From Canna indica (lineage: Eukaryota; Streptophyta; Magnoliopsida; Zingiberales; Cannaceae), in the NCBI GenBank assembly GCA_034359265.1, contig CP136890.1:103131501-103195500 (forward strand): DNA of 64,000 nt. The letters are read 5' to 3'. Positions 58,547-64,000 of this stretch are shown here, piece by piece (the stretch's first letter is position 1; every line of letters begins with the position of its first letter). The translations under genes were made by a program, and so were the position numbers. The notes beneath the pieces were generated by a model. The model was not told where the DNA came from. It was given only the letters and a program-made list of their open reading frames with translations, and did not search any database.

Positions 58547-61037
58547 ATGCCAATATCGGTTTCATACCAAGAAAGTGGTGATAATTCCACGAACAAAAGC
58601 TTGAAAACCCTCATCACGAGATCTCTCAGCTTCACGGGCAACGCGAGATCCATTCTGCGATCTGCCAGCTTGAAGAGCTGCCGTGATTCCGACAATGTCG
58701 AAACTCTTCAATCGACCGGGAAATTAATGATCAAAGGATCACTGAGCTTCAATAACCGGGGACAGATGCAGCCTTTCCGGTTCGAAACAATGATCTCGGT
58801 GGTGAGTCCTAAATCGGAGGAACAAAAGCACAAGAGCCCGCCGGATGAGAGTAAAGCTTCGAGCTGGTCTCCTCTCCTAAAGGAGCCGCAGCCGGAGCCT
58901 CCGCAATCACCATTCAGTGGGGTTGACAGCCCAAAGCATGAAGCTGCCTTGAAGTTGCAGAAGGTCTACAAGAGCTTCCGGACAAGAAGGCAGCTTGCGG
59001 ATTGTGCCATCATTGTAGAACAGCAGTGGTATGACAATATTGCAAATATCATATACCGATACTTTCTTTTCAGTTGTATATTGTTTTGGGCTAACTCTGA
59101 TTTCTGTAATCAGGTGGAAACTGATAGATTTTGCGCTGCTGAAGAGCAGTTCGGTGTCGTTTTTCGAGAAACAAGAATCCGCGGTTTCTCGATGGTCGAG
59201 GGCAAGAACGAGAGCGGCAAAGGTAGCCGCTTCTTCTATATATATTACTAAGGGCACAAATTGATTGTGTTATACTGAACATCCATGCACGACGAAATTG
59301 CAGGTTGGCAAAGGCTTATCAAAGGATGAAAAAGCTCAAAAACTTGCTTTGCAACATTGGCTCGAAGCGGTAATTAATTGCATTAAACTAACCTCACAAA
59401 TTATGCAAATGATTTTCCTTCGTATATATAAAATTCTTAAAATTTCAATTTATTTGACAAGAACAGATTGATCCGCGACATCGGTATGGGCACAATCTCC
59501 AGTTCTACTATGACCACTGGCTGCAATGCAAAAGCATGCAACCCTTCTTCTACTGGTGGGTTTTGATCGATTCTTTATAAAGTGTAGTTCGATCAGCTCA
59601 GATCATAAAAGTTGTTTGCTAAGTCATCGATCCTTTTCGGGATTTAATTTTCAGGCTTGATGTGGGAGAAGGAAAAGAGATCAATCTTCAAGAACAATGC
59701 AACAGATCAAAGCTTCAGCAGCAGTGCATAATGTATCTTGGACCTGTAAGCACATACAAACTTAATTGCATTAATGGAACAATTCTCCAACCACATGTTC
59801 TAACTAAAATTGTCATATTTCAGAGAGAAAGGGAGACCTACCAAGCTACAGTCGAGGATGGGATATTTATGTACAAAGAAAGCATGCAACTTGTCAACAC
59901 TTGCGATGGACCCAAGGATGAAAAGTGGATCTTCGTTTTAAGCACATCAAAGAATTTATACATTGGCCGGGTAAATTTTCTGGTCCCACAAATCTATGCA
60001 AGCTTATGGTTTATTCAGCAGGCTAACTTCAGCTGTTCGCTATCACGCAGAAGAGAAGAGGCAAATTTCAGCATTCTAGTTTTCTAGCTGGAGGAGCTAC
60101 ATCTGCTGCTGGGAGATTAGTCGTAGAAAATGGAATTCTCAAGGTAAACCATCGTGATCAGTACAACAAACTCTCGAGTATTAATTATTTGCGAAGAGAA
60201 TGCTGATGATTTCAGCGATTGGCAGGCTGTTTGGCCTCACAGCGGGCATTATCGACCAACTAACGACAACTTTAAGGAGTTCATGAACTTCCTTGAACAA
60301 AATGGAGTAGATTTAACTGATGTTAGGGTGAGAAATCTAGCTACTTGTTACTCTGATATATCCACGTGATCGTGAATCATTAATTTCTCAAACATGTCAA
60401 TCTGATTTATATTGGTTTGCATTAATTTTATATACAGAAAAGTCCAGGTGAAGGGGATGATGATCTTTGTGGTGGGCTCATAAGCAGCTCTTCCGAACTA
60501 AACTTGGCTGATAAATTTCCTCAAACTGAAGCAGATGATGCTTCTGTTGCCGAAACTATATGCAATGCAAAAAGAGAGGCTGATAGGGATGCGTTATCTG
60601 ATGACGACATGAACAACAGCAAACAAGAATCTACCGAAGACGAAGCAAATAATTCGAGAGACTCAAGAAGAATCCAGGAACAGAAAGTCTCAAAAGAACA
60701 GCAAGAAAATAACGTTGAAGAAGCAATGGCACCTTCGGAGCTGCTCCTCCGGAGGATCAAGTCGAAGAAGGCGACGAAATCTTATCAGTTGGGGACGAAG
60801 GTGTCCTTCAAGTGGGCAGATGGAACCGGGCCGCGAATTGCCTGCGTGAGGGAGTACCCGTCGGCGCTTCAGTGCCAGGCACTAGAGCAAGTTAGCTTGT
60901 CGCCGCGGACTCCCCCCGCGAACTTGAGGTTTCCTTCTCCTCGGCCTTCGCTGATTCAAATCGGAAATGCTAAGTTGGTGCAATCTTCTCCCCTCGGCCT
61001 CAGCGAAGGATGCAGGAAACCCATGCAAGTTGTTTGA
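58547..61037 (+). CDS. IQM: IQM family calmodulin-binding protein
   Basis: Nine exons (58547-59028, 59114-59222, 59304-59369, 59467-59555, 59655-59745, 59824-59970, 60051-60143, 60226-60327 and 60438-61037) join in phase into 592 residues. IQM proteins bind calmodulin without calcium through one IQ motif and act in stomatal, stress and hormone responses. The IQ-like segment is [20 protein letters not shown] (about 133-152). The family core follows: [78 protein letters not shown] and [20 protein letters not shown]. The C-terminal 200 residues are acidic and disordered, then end with [20 protein letters not shown] and a Pro/Ser tail. The wording is closest to the IQM4/IQM1 type; the subtype is uncertain. 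Confidence 0.92.
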
Positions 61038-61699
61038 GCAGGCAGTTGAATTCTAGGCCTTGTAGAGATCAGCATGAACATACATAGAGTTGTCATTCAT
61101 TTTCTAGGCCTTGTTGAGAAAATTTCTTGTTGGATCGTATCAAATTTTGATGCATCAAATACCCTTTCAATAAATAATTACTATTTAAATTGTCAATGCA
61201 ATCGTTACAAAGAGAGATTGAATCCGTCGAAGCTGAGAGTCCACTCCACTTTGATTTCTCCAGAGATATTAGCCGGTGGGCTGTCATCTCCATTTTCTGC
61301 TCGATGATGCCTCGCTGTCCATGATCTCCCGCCCGATATGTGACAGGAATTACCAATAGATAACAATCCGACCAAAGGACACGTCGCACTATCAATGGTG
61401 CAGATTGGTGATTGGAAATATGGGAGAAAGAAAGCCTGTACTGTGTATGATCACACGTATGGGATGCTGTCGGCCCTGCTCGACTCTTCACAAGTAATCC
61501 AGTCCACCATCGCAGCAAGTCGCTGGAACTTCGCCATCAGCGTCACTCTTTTGAGATCTCCTCTCCACCAAACACCTGCAAAATCCTTCATCATCAGCTT
61601 CAACACTCTTCTTCTTCTTCTCCTCCTCCTACTCCTGCTCCTGCTCTTCTTCCTCGATTGTCAATTGTACAATCCCTTCTTCCTTTTCTCAAGGCAATC
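61038..61699. other. Intergenic spacer with CT-rich leader
   Basis: This region contains the IQM 3' UTR and the upstream region of the next gene. A pyrimidine-rich (TTC/TCC/TCCTGC)n stretch at 61603-61650 lies just before the coding start and probably belongs to the leader. Confidence 0.5.
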
Positions 61700-63490
61700 A
61701 TGAAAGATTCGTGGGACGCCGCCGCCGCCGAGGGTGCGGCGGAGCGGGAGCTACCGCTAAGCCAGAGGATGATCAAGGTGCTCGGAAACGTGTGTTTCTC
61801 CGCCTTCGTCCTCTCCGTGCTCGTCTTCACCGTCATTGCCGTCACCTACCAGCCGCCTGACCCCTGGCTCGATTCCCCCAAGGCCATCATCTCCAAATCC
61901 CTCGCCGCCACCCTAGCCAACGCTACCTTCCACACAGACGACTCTGTCCTCACCACCGGCGAAGACCTCGCCCCCCTTCCCCTCTCCAATGCCACGTCCG
62001 CCGCCGATGCCACCGACAATGCTACCTCCGTCGCCGATGCCGCTGACAACGACAAGTCTCCAGATGCCGCCGACAACGAAAACTCTCCCGATGCCGCCGG
62101 CAACTCCACCTCTTCCGATGCCGCCGTCATCCTCCCTACGTTGCCGCCTCCGGCAGCGGACTGCGACTCCGACGCCCCGATCAATTGCTCCGACCCACGA
62201 GCGCTTGCCGCCATCCGGCGGTTCAACTCCCGGATCTTTCGCCGATCCATCGTCTTTCTCGGCTACGAGACTCCGGTCCCCGGATCCGCCCCGGGAGAAT
62301 GCGATGCCGCCTGGCGCTTCCGCAACCGCCGCGAGAAGTCGTGGCGCCGATATAGGGACTACCGCCGCTTCCGCCTCGCCTCCGCCGACAACTGCACCTA
62401 CGAGGTCGTCTCCGCCGGCAAGTTCCGATCTGGCACCAATGCCGCGCCAAAGCCCCCATCGCCGCGCCGATCCTCGTCCCCTGCCCCTCCTGCTCAGATC
62501 CCCGACGCCGAGATCAATGACACCATCCCCACGCTTGGATCCGAGTCGGATTTCCGCAAGGGTAAGTATCTCTACTACACGCGCGGCGGCGACTACTGCA
62601 AGGGGATGAATCAATACTTGTGGAGCTTCCTCTGCGCCCTTGGCGAAGCCCAGTTCTTGAATCGAACATTCGTAATGGATCTCAATATTTGCCTGGCCGC
62701 CACTTATAATCCCAGTGGCCGAAACGAGGAGGGAAAGGATTTCCGATACTACTTCGACTTCGAGCACCTCAAGGAATCAGCTTCCGTGGTGGAGGAGAGC
62801 GAGTTTTTGAGAGATTGGCGACGGTCGGAGCGCGCCACAAGTCGCAAGGCCGGCGGCAAGATCACCGTCCGAAAGGTGCCTACATACAAGGTCACTCCAA
62901 TGCAGCTCAAGAAGGATAAAAGCACCATCATCTGGAGGCAATTCGATGGACAGGAGCCCGAGAATTACTGGTACCGTGTGTGCGAAGGGCGTGCCGCGAA
63001 GTTCATTCAGCGGCCATGGCAAACCATTTGGAAATCCAAGCGGCTAACGAATATTGTGTCGGAGATCGCAGGGAAGATGGACTGGGACTATGATGCCGTT
63101 CACGTGGTCAGGGGAGAGAAGGCCAGGAACAAGCAGCTGTGGCCCAATCTTGATGCCGACACCTCCCCTGAGGCTCTGGTGCAGAAGCTCACAAAGGTGG
63201 TACCTCCATGGAGAAATCTGTACATTGCCACAAACGAGCCCTTCTATAACTATTTCGATAAGCTGAGATCACACTATAAGGTGCATTTGCTCGACGATTA
63301 TAAGTACTTATGGGGGAACACGAGTGAATGGTTCAATGAGACAATGACTCTGAACAATGGGCGTCCAGTGGAGTTCGATGGCTACATGAGAGTGGCAGTG
63401 GATACGGAGGTGTTGTACAGAGCAAAGAATCGAGTAGAGACATTCAATAACTTAACAAGGGATTGCAAGGATGGCATCAACACATGCTAG
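61700..63490 (+). CDS. Type II membrane O-fucosyltransferase-like protein (At2g04280/At4g12700 family)
   Basis: The intronless frame encodes 596 residues from MKDSWDAAAAE; an in-frame upstream start at 61658 adds 14 residues. A single hydrophobic anchor (VLGNVCFSAFVLSVLVFTVIAV, about 26-48) follows a short N tail, giving Golgi-type topology. A variable stem rich in Asn-Ala-Thr/Ser and DAADN repeats runs from about 70 to 150, with many N-glycosylation sites. The luminal domain has GKYLYYTRGGDYCKGMNQYL, WSFLCALGEAQFLNRTFVMD, RYYFDFEHLKES, DYDAVHVVRGEKARNK and RNLYIATNEPFYNYF. These parallel the O-fucosyltransferase fold (R-rich HxxxGxK-like motif, late (S/T)N motif). Its acceptor is unknown. 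The stem is GC-rich with low complexity. Confidence 0.88.
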   Translation: MKDSWDAAAAEGAAERELPLSQRMIKVLGNVCFSAFVLSVLVFTVIAVTYQPPDPWLDSPKAIISKSLAATLANATFHTDDSVLTTGEDLAPLPLSNATSAADATDNATSVADAADNDKSPDAADNENSPDAAGNSTSSDAAVILPTLPPPAADCDSDAPINCSDPRALAAIRRFNSRIFRRSIVFLGYETPVPGSAPGECDAAWRFRNRREKSWRRYRDYRRFRLASADNCTYEVVSAGKFRSGTNAAPKPPSPRRSSSPAPPAQIPDAEINDTIPTLGSESDFRKGKYLYYTRGGDYCKGMNQYLWSFLCALGEAQFLNRTFVMDLNICLAATYNPSGRNEEGKDFRYYFDFEHLKESASVVEESEFLRDWRRSERATSRKAGGKITVRKVPTYKVTPMQLKKDKSTIIWRQFDGQEPENYWYRVCEGRAAKFIQRPWQTIWKSKRLTNIVSEIAGKMDWDYDAVHVVRGEKARNKQLWPNLDADTSPEALVQKLTKVVPPWRNLYIATNEPFYNYFDKLRSHYKVHLLDDYKYLWGNTSEWFNETMTLNNGRPVEFDGYMRVAVDTEVLYRAKNRVETFNNLTRDCKDGINTC

Positions 63491-64000
63491 CTGGAATTCC
63501 TCATGTTTGTGAGTTCTTTTGTTCATGTACTCTTCGGAATTCCTGTGCTGCTCATTTACATTGAAAGTTAAAACAACTAGGACTTATTTGTATTCTATGT
63601 TGTATTATTTTTTTCCTTACTCCTCTCATGCATGTCGTCAGAATACGTTTCTCTTGTTGGTAATAGTCTAATAGATTGATCACTCGTTGAATCCTTACTT
63701 TTTCTCCTGTTGGTAATAGATTGATTGTGTCTACCTGATTATATGACAATTTAAAACGTCGAATGTTTCCCTTGATCCTATTTTGTTTGATCTACTAATA
63801 AGCTCGAAACAAAACTTCCTTTTTCCTTGCTTCAGATTCTTCTTTTTTTTTTGTACTTCAGATATTCATTAGGATAATCGTGCAAAGGAAATCAAGCTGC
63901 TCATTGACTTCTCGTGGGTCCGTTGTTTGGGCCTATGTTCGGCCACCTGAGCTTGACGATATTTTGCTTCTTCATTGTATGGACTCAAGCCTTAACAGGC
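63491..64000. other. 3' flank at the window end
   Basis: This is the 3' UTR and downstream sequence of the last gene. A short direct duplication (tctc..gttggtaatag, twice near 63650-63720) is visible. No further gene is seen. Confidence 0.45.

Noticed and set aside
61913..62767. 284-codon antisense frame
   Set aside because: It mirrors the low-complexity GC-rich stem of the O-fucosyltransferase-like gene and has no recognisable domain.

Overview
The window looks like nuclear DNA of a flowering plant, most likely a monocot. Most genes are split by GT-AG introns. Their products are plant families: chloroplast carriers, PPR editing factors, a Shaker K+ channel with ankyrin repeats, an IQM protein, and DUF1644 and DUF761 proteins. 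Several genes are very GC-rich with C/G-ending codons (MOT1-like, receptor-like kinase, polyamine transporter, O-fucosyltransferase-like). They sit in AT-rich spacers beside lower-GC genes, a two-class pattern typical of commelinid monocots. I cannot name the species. No rRNA or tRNA gene, CRISPR array or organellar block was recognised.

Layout. 307-6362 (-): BASS2-type plastid pyruvate/sodium carrier, cut by the window edge, with an 0.8 kb foldback element in one intron. 8781-9350 (-): small conserved protein of unknown function. 10332-11714 (+): MOT1-type molybdate transporter. 12110-14164 (+) and 14797-17418 (-): two convergent PPR genes, an E-type and an ECB2/VAC1-like DYW-type. 19378-22736 (-): membrane-anchored protein with a thrombospondin type-1 motif. 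About 24221-24664 (-): broken ABCG fragment. 25167-30342 (-): AKT1-type K+ channel, 11 exons. 33974-35320 (+): At5g20050-like receptor kinase. 37618-39977 (+): acyl-protein thioesterase-like hydrolase, 9 exons. 41120-42082 (-): DUF1644 protein with a 5' UTR intron that contains a tandem duplication. 46385-47751 (-): Asp/Glu racemase family protein. 49428-49712 (+): DUF761 protein. 50915-52723 (-): ribosomal protein S13 (uS15), 5 exons. 54606-56771 (+): polyamine transporter. 58547-61037 (+): IQM calmodulin-binding protein, 9 exons. 61700-63490 (+): type II membrane O-fucosyltransferase-like protein.

The genes do not form an operon or a gene cluster; each appears independently transcribed. Several concern ion and metabolite transport (pyruvate, molybdate, K+, polyamines), and several products are aimed at the chloroplast. 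The mix recalls two Arabidopsis regions: AT2G25-26 (MOT1, IQM4, AKT1, BASS2) and AT1G15.4-15.5 (racemase, DUF1644, ECB2). This suggests old conserved gene order, from memory and unchecked. Exon joins were chosen by hand from splice signals, reading phase and family similarity. No new multi-gene system was found. The least explained items are the nested foldback in the BASS2 intron, an inverted repeat pair 9.5 kb apart, the small unknown protein, and the duplicated ORF-bearing segment in the DUF1644 leader intron.
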